A stretch of 64,000 nucleotides of DNA from Lachnospiraceae bacterium (GTDB lineage Bacteria > Bacillota > Clostridia > Lachnospirales > Lachnospiraceae): the NCBI GenBank assembly GCA_017412055.1, contig JAFQOW010000016.1, positions 39,869 through 103,868 on the forward strand, given 5' to 3'. The notes beneath the pieces were generated by a model that saw nothing but the letters and a program-made list of their open reading frames with translations, was not told the origin of the DNA and searched no databases. A program made the position numbers and the translations under genes. Of this stretch, positions 1-8,704 are shown piece after piece. Every line of letters starts with the position of its first letter. Position 1 is the stretch's first letter.

Positions 1-480
1 GCAAAAAATGAGATAAATGTTCTTGTCTCAACTACGGTAATAGAGGTAGGTGTCAATGTACCTAATGCTACTGTTATGATGGTAGAAGATGCTGAGAGGT
101 TTGGTTTAGCTGGTCTTCATCAGCTACGTGGTCGTGTAGGAAGAGGTGGTGCCCAGTCCTATTGCATTTTTGTATCAGGAGCAAAAAATAAAGAAACAAG
201 AGAGCGCCTTGAGATATTAAATAGTTCAAATGATGGTTTTTATATTGCTAATAAAGACTTATCATTGAGAGGACCAGGTGATTTCTTTGGTATAAGACAA
301 AGCGGAGATATGTCCTTTAAACTAGGAGATATATATGCAGATGCTTCAACATTAAAGCTTACAGCTGATATTTTAAGGGAAGTTACTGATGGTAAAATAG
401 TTTTAAACACTAAGGAAAGTGAAGCATTAAAGCATAAGCTTGAAAAATATATGGATATGCATTATGCCATAAACTTATAA
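1..480 (+). CDS. recG: ATP-dependent DNA helicase RecG, C-terminal fragment
   Basis: RecG remodels stalled forks and branched DNA. Only the last 159 codons lie in the window; the reading frame is open from base 1, so the gene starts upstream. Visible are helicase motif V (STTVIEVGVNVPNAT) and motif VI (HQLRGRVGRG), the core of the second RecA-like domain, then the RecG C-terminal segment with DLSLRGPGDFFGIRQSG, which is characteristic of RecG. The stop is at 478-480 and the end looks normal. The next gene, ddl, starts 140 bp downstream on the same strand. Family assignment is firm; nothing can be said about the N-terminal wedge domain. Confidence 0.93.
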   Translation, partial: AKNEINVLVSTTVIEVGVNVPNATVMMVEDAERFGLAGLHQLRGRVGRGGAQSYCIFVSGAKNKETRERLEILNSSNDGFYIANKDLSLRGPGDFFGIRQSGDMSFKLGDIYADASTLKLTADILREVTDGKIVLNTKESEALKHKLEKYMDMHYAINL

Positions 481-620
481 TATTAATTTTCTATACAATA
501 TAGAGGTATTTATGTTATACTATACTTTGGTTGTGTTTTAAGACAAATGTTTATAAATATAACGCATTATATAAAATAACATATAATAATATAAATATAG
601 GATTGGAGAAAGATGATTTT

Positions 621-1646
621 ATGAAAATCGTAGTATTATGTGGCGGAACAAGTACAGAGAGAGATGTTTCATTGGTTACCGGTAGAGAGGTATGTAAGGC
701 GCTTAGAAGCAAGGGGCATCAAGCAGTACTTATAGATGTGTTTGTAGGCCATGAAGGATTAGATATTAACAATGCTTTTGACAGAGATTTTGTTGTGGAA
801 AATGAGCTTGAATACATAAAGGAGACTGCAAAGGATCTGGAAGGGCTTAAGAAGTCGCGTAAGGAATTTTTTGGACCTAATGTATTAGATTTATGTAAGG
901 ATGCAGATTGTGTATTTATGGGACTTCATGGTGCATGTGGTGAAGATGGCAAGGTTCAGGCGACCTTTGATTTATTGGGTATAAAGTATACAGGAGCGGA
1001 TTATTTAGAGAGCGCTATGGCTATGGATAAAGCTGTTTCTAGAAAGATTTTTCACAGCGACAATGTTCCTATGGCAAAAGGTTATAGGATAAATAAAAAG
1101 GATGAAACCATATATCCAGCGGATATGGAGTTGAAATACCCTGTAGTAGTAAAACCTAATTGTGGAGGTTCTTCCATAGGTGTTTATTTTGCAAATAATG
1201 ATGCAGAATATAAGGATGCATTAGAAAAAGCGTTTGAATATGAAGATACATTGATTGTAGAAGAAAGAATTATCGGTAGAGAGTTTTCTGTAGGAGTTAT
1301 AGGATATAAGCCTTATCCGGTTATAGAGATTATTACAGGTGAAGGTGAAGCATATGATTATGCAAATAAATATAACGGAACAACACTTGAAGTATGTCCT
1401 GCAAATGTAGAAGAAAGTATAAGTAAAAAAATGCAGGAAGCAGCTGTTAAAGCCGCTAGGGCATTGGGCCTTAATACATATTGCAGAGTTGATGTTTTAC
1501 TTGATAAAGAGGGCAATTGCTATTGTCTGGAAGCTAATACATTACCTGGTATGACACCTACAAGCTTACTTCCACAGGAAGCAAAGGCTATGGGAATTGA
1601 TTATCCAGAATTATGTGAGCTTCTTATAGACGTTTCTATAAAATGA
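621..1646 (+). CDS. ddl: D-alanine--D-alanine ligase
   Basis: Joins two D-Ala with ATP to make the dipeptide that MurF adds to UDP-MurNAc-tripeptide; cytoplasmic. The protein is 341 aa, normal for Ddl. The ATP-grasp fold is shown by CGGTSTERDVSL at the N-terminus, HGACGEDG, VVKPNCGGSSIGV (ATP-binding loop) and the C-terminal EANTLPGMTPTSLLP metal and substrate loop. An in-frame upstream start at 531 would add 30 residues with no family counterpart; ATG 621 follows GGAGA with good spacing and begins MKIVVLCGG, the usual Ddl start. murF follows after 53 bp, so the two consecutive enzymes of the pathway are probably co-transcribed. Confidence 0.96.
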   Translation: MKIVVLCGGTSTERDVSLVTGREVCKALRSKGHQAVLIDVFVGHEGLDINNAFDRDFVVENELEYIKETAKDLEGLKKSRKEFFGPNVLDLCKDADCVFMGLHGACGEDGKVQATFDLLGIKYTGADYLESAMAMDKAVSRKIFHSDNVPMAKGYRINKKDETIYPADMELKYPVVVKPNCGGSSIGVYFANNDAEYKDALEKAFEYEDTLIVEERIIGREFSVGVIGYKPYPVIEIITGEGEAYDYANKYNGTTLEVCPANVEESISKKMQEAAVKAARALGLNTYCRVDVLLDKEGNCYCLEANTLPGMTPTSLLPQEAKAMGIDYPELCELLIDVSIK

Positions 1647-1699
1647 TTTGAGGATATGAAATAAATTCTATTAAATAAGAATTAGAAGTAGGTAATAAT

Positions 1700-3064
1700 A
1701 TGAAAAATATGACCTTAGAAGCTATCGCTAATGCGGTAGGTGGAAAATTATATAATGGTGAGGGCTATGAAGGAGTCAAGACTAAAGGTGTGGTTATAGA
1801 TAGCAGACAGGTTAAAGATGGGTATCTCTTTATAGCGATTAAAGGTGAACGAGTTGATGGACATGATTTTATAGAGGATGTATTTAACAAGGGTGCATTA
1901 GCTGTAGTTAGTGAGAAGGTGTTGGATATAGATAAACCGTACATTTTCGTTGATTCCTCAACTGAAAGTCTTAAAGATATGGCTAAGTTTTATAGAGAAG
2001 GCTTAGATGTCAAGATTGTAGGTATAACAGGAAGTGTGGGAAAAACCAGTACAAAGGAATTTATAGCAGCTGCATTAGGTGAAAAATATGATGTACTAAA
2101 AACTGAGGGGAATTTTAATAATGAAATAGGCCTGCCATTAACTATATTAAAGATAAGAGATAATCACGAAATAGCTGTTATAGAGATGGGAATAAGTCAT
2201 TTTGGAGATATGAAGCCTCTTGGAATTATAGCTAATCCAGATATTTGTGTAATTACGAATATTGGATATTGCCATTTAGAGCATTTAAAAGACAGAGATG
2301 GTGTACTGAAGGAAAAGACATCTATGTTTGAATATGCCAAGGACAATGCTGAATATGTGCTTAACTTAGATGATGATAAACTATCTACTATTGAAAAGGT
2401 TAATGGAAAAGCGCCAATATTTATAAGCTATAGTGATTCCAATGCATATTCTTATATATCTAAAATAATAGAAAGTGGCATAGAAGGAACAAAATGTGTT
2501 ATAAATATTTCTGGCAAGGATGTTAAGATAAATATTCCTTTACCAGGGAAGCATATGGTTTTAAATGCATTGACAGCTTGTGCAGTAGGAAGTTTATTGG
2601 GCGTTGAAGTAGATGATATAAAAAAGGGAATTGAAAAGCTTCAGCCTGTAGGTGGAAGAGTGAATATCATCAAAAATCATAAGTTTACCTTGATTGATGA
2701 CTGCTATAATGCTAATCCAGTATCCATGAAAGCATCTATAGATGTATTGACATATGCAAACACAAGAAAAATTGCTATATTAGGCGATATGTTTGAATTA
2801 GGCGAAAATGAAAATGCACTTCATGGAAGCATAGGTGAATATATAGCTGAAAAAAGTATTGAAGTATTAATTACCATAGGAAAACTAAGTAAATATATTG
2901 AAGAATATGCTGTTAAGAGTGGATATAAGGGCGAATGTATTCATTTTGATGAATTAGATGAATTTATAACAGAATATTCTAATATATTAAAGGAAAACGA
3001 CACTATTCTTGTAAAAGCATCTCATGGTATGCATTTAGAAAAGATTATAAATATGTTGACCTAG
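1700..3064 (+). CDS. murF: UDP-N-acetylmuramoyl-tripeptide--D-alanyl-D-alanine ligase
   Basis: Adds the D-Ala-D-Ala made by the upstream ddl product to UDP-MurNAc-tripeptide, completing the pentapeptide precursor in the cytoplasm. The 454-aa length is typical. The Mur ligase P-loop GITGSVGKTSTKEF lies near residues 112-126, the ENxN-like GNFNNEIGLPLT and AVIEMGISHFGDM follow, and the C-terminal domain has DDCYNANPVSMKASIDVL and GDMFELG, all standard for MurF. ATG 1700 follows a weak AGTAGG. The 3' end carries the -35 box of the promoter for the next gene. Confidence 0.96.
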   Translation: MKNMTLEAIANAVGGKLYNGEGYEGVKTKGVVIDSRQVKDGYLFIAIKGERVDGHDFIEDVFNKGALAVVSEKVLDIDKPYIFVDSSTESLKDMAKFYREGLDVKIVGITGSVGKTSTKEFIAAALGEKYDVLKTEGNFNNEIGLPLTILKIRDNHEIAVIEMGISHFGDMKPLGIIANPDICVITNIGYCHLEHLKDRDGVLKEKTSMFEYAKDNAEYVLNLDDDKLSTIEKVNGKAPIFISYSDSNAYSYISKIIESGIEGTKCVINISGKDVKINIPLPGKHMVLNALTACAVGSLLGVEVDDIKKGIEKLQPVGGRVNIIKNHKFTLIDDCYNANPVSMKASIDVLTYANTRKIAILGDMFELGENENALHGSIGEYIAEKSIEVLITIGKLSKYIEEYAVKSGYKGECIHFDELDEFITEYSNILKENDTILVKASHGMHLEKIINMLT

Positions 3065-3084
3065 ATAAAAAATTGTTATAAAAT
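3056..3084 (+). promoter_or_regulatory. sigma-A promoter for the zinc-ribbon protein gene
   Basis: TTGACC (3056-3061), 17-bp spacer, TAAAAT (3079-3084). It overlaps the last codons of murF and lies 34 bp before the downstream ATG at 3118. Confidence 0.6.
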
Positions 3085-3117
3085 GTAGATATTATGGGAA
3101 AAAAAGGAGATACAATT

Positions 3118-4074
3118 ATGTTTTGTACAAATTGCGGAGCACAGCTCGAAGACAATTCTATATTTTGCATTCAATGTGGAGCAAAGGTTTCAGGAGATAC
3201 ACCAGCGCCAGTAGTTGAAGAACCAGTTGTGATGGAAGCTTCTGCGCCAGTGGTTGAAGAAGTTCCTGTAGTTGAACAAGCACCTGTGGTTGAAGAGACA
3301 TTTTCTAATCAGGTACAGCAGCCTGAATTTGCTCAGCCATATAATCAGGTACAGCAGCCTGAATTTGCTCAGCCATATAATCAGATGCAGCAGCCATATG
3401 GTGGACAGTCTTATGGTCAGAATGTATCATACGCTCAAAATATGCCATATACACCGGTATATCAGACTAAGAAAAAGAATTCAAAAGCTTTAATTCCAGC
3501 TATTCTATTTGCAATTATTTCTATTGCAGCTTCTGTTATGGTTTGTTTATATGGATTTAAGAGCAAAGAATTAGGAATGGGACTTGAGAATATAGCATTT
3601 GCTTTAACTGCTATTTTTGTTATTGTATATGCGGTATCTAAATCAAATGTAACTTCTATAATGAAGAGTGTTGGATTTATTGCAGTAGCTGCATTACATA
3701 CTATTTATTATGGAATCGCAGCAGGAAAAGCAGCTGTTACATTGTTAAAGAATTACTTTGGTGGTAATTCAAATGCTAATCTTACAGATTGCTATTATGG
3801 TATAGCACTTATATTAGGATTATTAACATTGGCAATTTATTTAATTATGAACATTATCAAGGGCTTTATGAATTCAAAGAAGGCTTCTATGGGAATGTTA
3901 GTAAGTGGATATTTTGCAATGCTTCTTATAATTGTTTGCTTTGTAGTAGATTATGCATCAGATAAGCGTGGTTTATTTGCATTTAAGTTTATTCCGGTAG
4001 ATTTAGGGCTTATAGCATTAATTCTTGCTGATATATTTGCTACAATCGCTAGAGCGAAGAAATTTGAAGATTAA
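3118..4074 (+). CDS. Zinc-ribbon multi-pass membrane protein
   Basis: Unknown function. The 318-aa protein opens with a zinc ribbon, two CxxCGA knuckles (CTNCGAQL and CIQCGAKV, about residues 3-26). A low-complexity linker rich in Pro, Val and Glu and then Gln, Pro and Tyr follows, with two perfect copies of NQVQQPEFAQPY and a degenerate third. About six hydrophobic segments fill the second half, from ALIPAILFAIISIAASVMVCLYG onward. The start at 3118 is preferred because AAAAGGAGA lies 7 bases before it and MFCTNCG is the usual start of such proteins; an earlier in-frame ATG at 3094 would place the RBS inside the gene. It has its own promoter and terminator, so it is probably monocistronic. 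Confidence 0.75.
   Translation: MFCTNCGAQLEDNSIFCIQCGAKVSGDTPAPVVEEPVVMEASAPVVEEVPVVEQAPVVEETFSNQVQQPEFAQPYNQVQQPEFAQPYNQMQQPYGGQSYGQNVSYAQNMPYTPVYQTKKKNSKALIPAILFAIISIAASVMVCLYGFKSKELGMGLENIAFALTAIFVIVYAVSKSNVTSIMKSVGFIAVAALHTIYYGIAAGKAAVTLLKNYFGGNSNANLTDCYYGIALILGLLTLAIYLIMNIIKGFMNSKKASMGMLVSGYFAMLLIIVCFVVDYASDKRGLFAFKFIPVDLGLIALILADIFATIARAKKFED
3307..3378 (+). repeat. Perfect 36-bp tandem duplication in the linker of the zinc-ribbon protein
   Basis: Bases 3307-3342 are repeated exactly at 3343-3378, encoding NQVQQPEFAQPY twice; a diverged partial third copy follows (NQMQQPY). Base-level identity including wobble positions implies a recent duplication. Confidence 0.95.
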
Positions 4075-4089
4075 TTTAAAATAAAGGAA

Positions 4090-4124
4090 AGGCGAACCTA
4101 TAATGGTCCGCCTTCTTTTTGTTT
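4090..4124 (+). terminator. Rho-independent terminator
   Basis: AGGCGAACC (4090-4098) pairs with GGTCCGCCT (4105-4113), one mismatch, 6-base loop, followed by TCTTTTTGTTT. Terminates the zinc-ribbon gene. Confidence 0.85.
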
Positions 4125-4171
4125 ATCGCAGTTGATATTCAATTGCGATTTGGTTTGCTAATAGCAGATAG

Positions 4172-4378
4172 TTACTGCTTGTTAGCCATCTGTCTCTCCT
4201 GAGCTTCGATCATCTTCTTAACCATATAACCACCAACAGAACCATTCTGAGCAGATGTTAAGTTACCATTGTAACCATCTGTTAAAGGTACACCAAGCTC
4301 TGATGCAACTTCCATTTTGAATCTGTTCATAGCTGACTTAGCTTCTGGAACATTTGTCTTATTTGATGAACTTGTCAT
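4172..4378 (-). CDS. Small acid-soluble spore protein, alpha/beta type
   Basis: Coats DNA in the dormant spore and shields it from UV and heat; degraded at germination by GPR protease. The 68-aa protein carries the family pattern: KMEVASELGVPL, with the GPR cleavage region around EVASELG, then YNGNLTSAQNGSVGGYMVKKMIE, which matches the conserved second DNA-binding helix. The start is taken at the ATG 4376-4378 because GGAGG ends 8 bases upstream; an in-frame ATG two codons earlier sits too close to the same RBS. It is direct evidence that this organism belongs to an endospore-forming lineage. A sigma-G promoter would be expected but I cannot mark one with confidence. Confidence 0.93.
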   Translation of the reverse strand: MTSSSNKTNVPEAKSAMNRFKMEVASELGVPLTDGYNGNLTSAQNGSVGGYMVKKMIEAQERQMANKQ

Positions 4379-4482
4379 TTTCATATCCTCCAATTCTTTT
4401 TTTAAACATCAAACATTTTGTTTGCTTGCTGTTTACAGGATTATTATATGAAGATATGATTTTTTTAAACTGGTATTTTTTG

Positions 4483-5574
4483 TTATTTTATATTGGAAAG
4501 ATAAGTTAATATATGTGCAGCATATTCGTCTATAAGTGTACTATTAACTTCTAAATCTTCATTCCATTGAAAATATGTTGTTTTATCATTATAGTCCATT
4601 TTAAAATAAGGATTAATAATGTTGGAATACTGCTTTAAAAAAACGCCATTTTTATGTGTATAGCAGTTTGAAGCCTTGGCCTTTGTTTTATATTCTTTAT
4701 CAACGTAGGTAGCTACACTTTTATGTACTGCCATATCTTCAGCAGGAAGATAGTAGTAGTCCTTATAATTTTCGTAAAAGAATTTTAACTGGCCTATATA
4801 GAGTGGTAACTTAAGCTTTAATTTTGTATCAAAAGCGGTTATATAGATTTCATCATAAGAGAAAGATATTCTTTTTGGTATAGGAATATGTAATGTGAAT
4901 TCTAATATAACTTCATGAGCATCTAAATCAGTGGTTGAATAATTATATGAAAAACCTTGTTTTAATATATTGCTATATGACAATATATTTATAACTGTAA
5001 GCATTCCTTTTAAATCCTCATAATTATGAAGAAATAAGAAATCTTTAAGGCGATTATCCTTTGTTTTTATATATTCATCATAAACGCTTATAAGCTCTTT
5101 TCCTGTAAATTCATCTTTTCGCTCTAAGCCTAGGAACTGTTCAAGAGTTTTAAGCTTAAGATTTTCTGTTTTTAAAAAATTCTTAAGCTTTAAGCTGATT
5201 TTATATAAATCAATATGATTAAATATATTAAAATTTAGGGAAAAATCAAGTATAGCACCTTTGGCTTCCAAATAAGGAACATCAAAGCCATTGCCATTAA
5301 AATGTATAAGTGTACTATAATTTTTAGCAAAATCATAAAAAGATTTCAATATGTTGAGCTCATCATCATAATTGTCAAGAAACCATTGGGTTACATGAAA
5401 GGTGTTTGTTTCGTTACAAACATAAAGAGCGCCTATCATATATAGCTTCGTATTTTTTGCAGCAAACCCTGTTGTTTCAATATCAAAGAATAATGATTTT
5501 TTGAAATCTATATTTTTATAAGTGTTTTTTAAATTTTCGTAGTTAATTTTAGTATCAGTAGTTGTTAGAATCAT
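4483..5574 (-). CDS. Ribonuclease H-like (YprB-type) exonuclease-domain protein
   Basis: A 363-aa protein with a DEDD-type exonuclease fold: FFDIETTGFAAKNTKLYMIG (about residues 30-50) gives the DxE motif, LIHFNGNGFDVPYLEAKG the second acidic motif, and HIDLYKISLKLKNF plus LKTLEQFLGLER the third region. This matches the YprB ribonuclease H-like family of Firmicutes, whose substrate is not well known. The C-terminal 150 residues are not assigned to a domain; some relatives carry TPR there. It reads away from the rnf operon, with AAAGGAT before its ATG. Confidence 0.75.
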   Translation of the reverse strand: MILTTTDTKINYENLKNTYKNIDFKKSLFFDIETTGFAAKNTKLYMIGALYVCNETNTFHVTQWFLDNYDDELNILKSFYDFAKNYSTLIHFNGNGFDVPYLEAKGAILDFSLNFNIFNHIDLYKISLKLKNFLKTENLKLKTLEQFLGLERKDEFTGKELISVYDEYIKTKDNRLKDFLFLHNYEDLKGMLTVINILSYSNILKQGFSYNYSTTDLDAHEVILEFTLHIPIPKRISFSYDEIYITAFDTKLKLKLPLYIGQLKFFYENYKDYYYLPAEDMAVHKSVATYVDKEYKTKAKASNCYTHKNGVFLKQYSNIINPYFKMDYNDKTTYFQWNEDLEVNSTLIDEYAAHILTYLSNIK

Positions 5575-5701
5575 AATTTATCCTTTTCATATTTTTATAT
5601 GCTACTTAATTACAATATAATTAATGTTAATGTAGATATTTTATTATAACAAAAAAATAAACAAAAAAATAGAAAAAATGCCATTATTTTTCTTGTTTCT
5701 A

Positions 5702-5730
5702 TTGTGAAAAATCGTATTTTGTAATAAAAT
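5702..5730 (+). promoter_or_regulatory. Candidate sigma-A promoter of the rnf operon
   Basis: TTGTGA (5702-5707), 17-bp spacer, TAAAAT (5725-5730), in an A/T-rich gap ahead of AAGGAGG and the rnfC ATG at 5759. The -10 could instead be the overlapping TATAAT just downstream. Confidence 0.45.
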
Positions 5731-5758
5731 TATAATATTATTATGAAGGAGGTCGTGT

Positions 5759-7072
5759 ATGTCTATTTTGACTTTTAAGGGTGGTATTCACCCAAAAGAT
5801 GGAAAAGCTTTATCTAAGGCTAAGCCTATTAAGACATTAACACCTAAGGGAGAAATTGTTATTCCGCTTAGTCAGCATATTGGTGTGCCTGCTACACCAT
5901 GTGTGGAAGTTGGTGATAGAGTGCTTGTTGGACAAAAAATCGGTGAAGCTGCAGGATTTATCTCTGCAAATATTCATTCATCAGTTTCTGGAACAGTAAA
6001 AAAGATTGAACCACGTCAAATTGCCAATGGTTCAATGGTTAATTGTGTTATTATTGAAAATGATGATAGCTACGAGGAATATCTTTGGGAGCAAAAAGAT
6101 TATGAAGAAATGTCAAAGGAAGATATTCGAGCAGCTATAAAAGAAGCTGGTATAGTAGGAATGGGTGGAGCAGGTTTTCCGACAAATGTTAAGCTTACAC
6201 CTAAGGATGATGATAAAATAGAATATGTAATAGTCAATGGTGCAGAATGTGAGCCATATTTGACATCAGATTATAGAAGAATGATTGAAGAGCCGGAAGT
6301 GTTAATTGAAGGTTTAAAGATTGTACTTTCATTATTTAAAAATGCAAAAGGTATAATTGCAATTGAGGATAATAAGCTTGATGCCATTGTAAATCTTAAG
6401 AAATTGACTAGAAATGAATCAAATATTGAGGTTAAAGGCGTATATACAAAGTATCCACAGGGTGGTGAGAGAGCTTTGATATATGCAATTACAGGTAGAG
6501 AAGTAAATTCAAGCATGTTACCAGCTGATGTGGGATGTGTTGTAAATAATGTAGATACTATGTTTGCTATTTATTATGCAGTCATTAATAGTAAGTCCTT
6601 ATATTCAAGGGTAGTAACAGTGACAGGTGATGCAGTTGTAGAGCCAGGTAATTTTATAGTGCCTATAGGAACGAGCTTCAATGAAGTTATAGAAGCGGCT
6701 GGTGGATTTAAGAAGACACCTGAAAAGATAATTGCTGGCGGACCGATGATGGGTACAGCAGTATTTACTACAGATATTCCAATTACTAAAGGAACAAGTG
6801 CTATATTAGCCTTTAAGAAGGATCAAGTAGCGATTTCCAAGGCATCTGCATGTATTAACTGTGGCAAATGTCTTGAAGTCTGTCCAGGTAGAGTTATGCC
6901 ATCAAGACTAGCAACTATGGCAGAGCATGGAGATAGAGAAGGCTTTATAGAAAATTTCGGTATGGAGTGCTGTGAGTGTGGATGTTGTTCATATATTTGT
7001 CCTGCCAAGCGTAACCTTACACAGTCTATAAAATCTATGCGTAAAGATATATTGGCTAGCAGAAAGAAGTAG
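5759..7072 (+). CDS. rnfC: Rnf complex subunit RnfC
   Basis: Peripheral subunit of the membrane Rnf complex (ferredoxin:NAD+ oxidoreductase coupled to Na+ or H+ export); it carries the NADH/FMN site and passes electrons between NAD and RnfB. The 437 aa include a barrel-sandwich N-terminal region, the nucleotide-binding GMGGAGFPTNVKL (about 134-146), the SLBB segment, and two 4Fe-4S motifs near the C-terminus, CINCGKCLEVCP and CCECGCCSYICP. It is first in a six-gene operon in the clostridial order C-D-G-E-A-B. The start follows AAGGAGG. The C-terminus is short, without the long repeat tail of proteobacterial RnfC. Confidence 0.97.
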   Translation: MSILTFKGGIHPKDGKALSKAKPIKTLTPKGEIVIPLSQHIGVPATPCVEVGDRVLVGQKIGEAAGFISANIHSSVSGTVKKIEPRQIANGSMVNCVIIENDDSYEEYLWEQKDYEEMSKEDIRAAIKEAGIVGMGGAGFPTNVKLTPKDDDKIEYVIVNGAECEPYLTSDYRRMIEEPEVLIEGLKIVLSLFKNAKGIIAIEDNKLDAIVNLKKLTRNESNIEVKGVYTKYPQGGERALIYAITGREVNSSMLPADVGCVVNNVDTMFAIYYAVINSKSLYSRVVTVTGDAVVEPGNFIVPIGTSFNEVIEAAGGFKKTPEKIIAGGPMMGTAVFTTDIPITKGTSAILAFKKDQVAISKASACINCGKCLEVCPGRVMPSRLATMAEHGDREGFIENFGMECCECGCCSYICPAKRNLTQSIKSMRKDILASRKK

Positions 7073-7084
7073 GAGGTTTAAAAT

Positions 7085-8041
7085 ATGAGTGATTTATATA
7101 AAGTGTCATCGAACCCTCATGTTCGAGATAATAACACAACCACATCGATTATGTTGGATGTTATTATTGCATTGATACCTGCTACGATTTTTGGTGTATA
7201 TAACGCAGGTGATAATGCATTACATGCAGCGCTTTTAATATTTGTTTGCGTGGGAAGTGCAGTGTTTTTTGAATTTATTTTCCAAAAAGGAATGAAGCAA
7301 AATGTTACAATATCGGATATGAGTGCAGCGCTTACAGGCTTATTGCTGGCACTGAATTTACCGCCGACATTCCCTGTTTGGATGGCTGTTATAGGATCGG
7401 CATTTGCCATAATTGTTATTAAGCAGCTTTACGGTGGTATTGGTCAAAATTTTATGAATCCAGCCCTTGGAGCACGTTGCTTTTTAGTACTATCATTTGG
7501 TGTGAGAATGACAACATTTGTATATGATGGAGTTACAGGACCAACACCTTTAGCAGTTCTTAAAACTAATGGTGATGTTGATAATGTAAAAGAAATGTTT
7601 ATAGGTACTGTAGGTGGAACTATAGGTGAGACAAGTGTTATAGCTCTTCTTATAGGTGCATGCTACTTACTTATAAAAAAGATTATTGACTTTAGAATAC
7701 CTTTCTTCTACATATTATCATTTAGTCTATTTATTGTTTTATTTGGTGATAAGACATTTGATTTTGGGTATTTATTAGCTCATTTATGTGGTGGTGGTCT
7801 TATACTTGGTGCATTCTTTATGGCAACTGATTATGTTACATCACCTATAACACCTATGGGAAGAATAGTATTCGGAATCATTATAGGTATATTGACAGCT
7901 ATATTTAGAATCTTTGGCCCTAGTGCTGAAGGTGTATCCTTTGCAATCATATTCGGTAATTTGCTTGTTCCTCTGATTGATAAAATGACAAGACCTAGAC
8001 CATTTGGTTACAAAAATATGAAGAAAAAGGAGGAGAAGTAG
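7085..8041 (+). CDS. rnfD: Rnf complex subunit RnfD
   Basis: Integral membrane subunit of the ion-translocating Rnf complex, 318 aa, with about nine hydrophobic helices. DGVTGPTPLAVL (about 153-164) matches the region where RnfD carries a phosphoester-bound FMN on threonine; the FMN would be attached by an ApbE-type transferase, and one is encoded at 12687-13715. GQNFMNPALGARCFL and FFMATDYVTSPITPMG are conserved RnfD/NqrB segments. AGGAGG precedes the ATG, 12 bp after rnfC, and the stop abuts the rnfG start, so the genes are co-transcribed and probably translationally coupled. Confidence 0.97.
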   Translation: MSDLYKVSSNPHVRDNNTTTSIMLDVIIALIPATIFGVYNAGDNALHAALLIFVCVGSAVFFEFIFQKGMKQNVTISDMSAALTGLLLALNLPPTFPVWMAVIGSAFAIIVIKQLYGGIGQNFMNPALGARCFLVLSFGVRMTTFVYDGVTGPTPLAVLKTNGDVDNVKEMFIGTVGGTIGETSVIALLIGACYLLIKKIIDFRIPFFYILSFSLFIVLFGDKTFDFGYLLAHLCGGGLILGAFFMATDYVTSPITPMGRIVFGIIIGILTAIFRIFGPSAEGVSFAIIFGNLLVPLIDKMTRPRPFGYKNMKKKEEK

Positions 8042-8704
8042 ATGAAAAGTTTAGTTAAAGATGCTCTCGTCCTTTTTGCCATAACACTTGTGGCTGGTTT
8101 ATTGTTAGGTGTTGTATATGAAGTGACTAAGGCGCCTAGAGAAAAGCAGGCTGAACTCACTAGAATTAATGCTTTTAAAACTGTTTTTGCAGATTACTTT
8201 GAAGATAATGAAGAGTATAAAGATGTAGATAGTAAGAAAATTGATTTTGAAGATATTGACTTAAGCACAATTGATGATTTTAAAGAAAATCTAAAAAAAG
8301 CTGGATATTCTGAAAAGAAAGTAATAGTAAACGAGGCAGTTACAGCAGTTGTAGATGATAAGGAAGTTGGTTATGCTGTGACAGTTACTTCTAAGGAGGG
8401 ATATGGTGGAGATATTAAATTTACTGTAGGCTTTCTTAAAAACGGAACAGTAACAGGAATATCTTATCTTTCCATTTCAGAGACAGCAGGATTAGGTATG
8501 GAAGCAAAAAATTCATCATTTATTAAGTCATTTGTAGGCAAAAGTGGTGGACAATTTATAGTGAATAAAGATAATTCGTCTGGCTTACCAAATGAAATAG
8601 ATGCCATATCAGGTGCAACTATTACTACGAGAGCTATTACAAATGGTGTTAATGCAGCATATGTCGCTTTAGTTGAGATTTTAGGAGGTGATATCAATGA
8701 GTAA
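8042..8704 (+). CDS. rnfG: Rnf complex subunit RnfG
   Basis: Membrane-anchored subunit with a covalently bound FMN facing outside. The 220-aa protein has one N-terminal helix (LVLFAITLVAGLLLGVVYEV) and a C-terminal FMN-binding domain ending in AISGATITTRAITNGVNAA, where the threonine of SGAT is the flavinylation site in RnfG/NqrC proteins. ISETAGLGMEAKNSSF is the other conserved part of the FMN-binding domain. The gene starts at the base after the rnfD stop, behind AAGGAGGAG, and overlaps rnfE by 8 bp. Confidence 0.96.
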   Translation: MKSLVKDALVLFAITLVAGLLLGVVYEVTKAPREKQAELTRINAFKTVFADYFEDNEEYKDVDSKKIDFEDIDLSTIDDFKENLKKAGYSEKKVIVNEAVTAVVDDKEVGYAVTVTSKEGYGGDIKFTVGFLKNGTVTGISYLSISETAGLGMEAKNSSFIKSFVGKSGGQFIVNKDNSSGLPNEIDAISGATITTRAITNGVNAAYVALVEILGGDINE

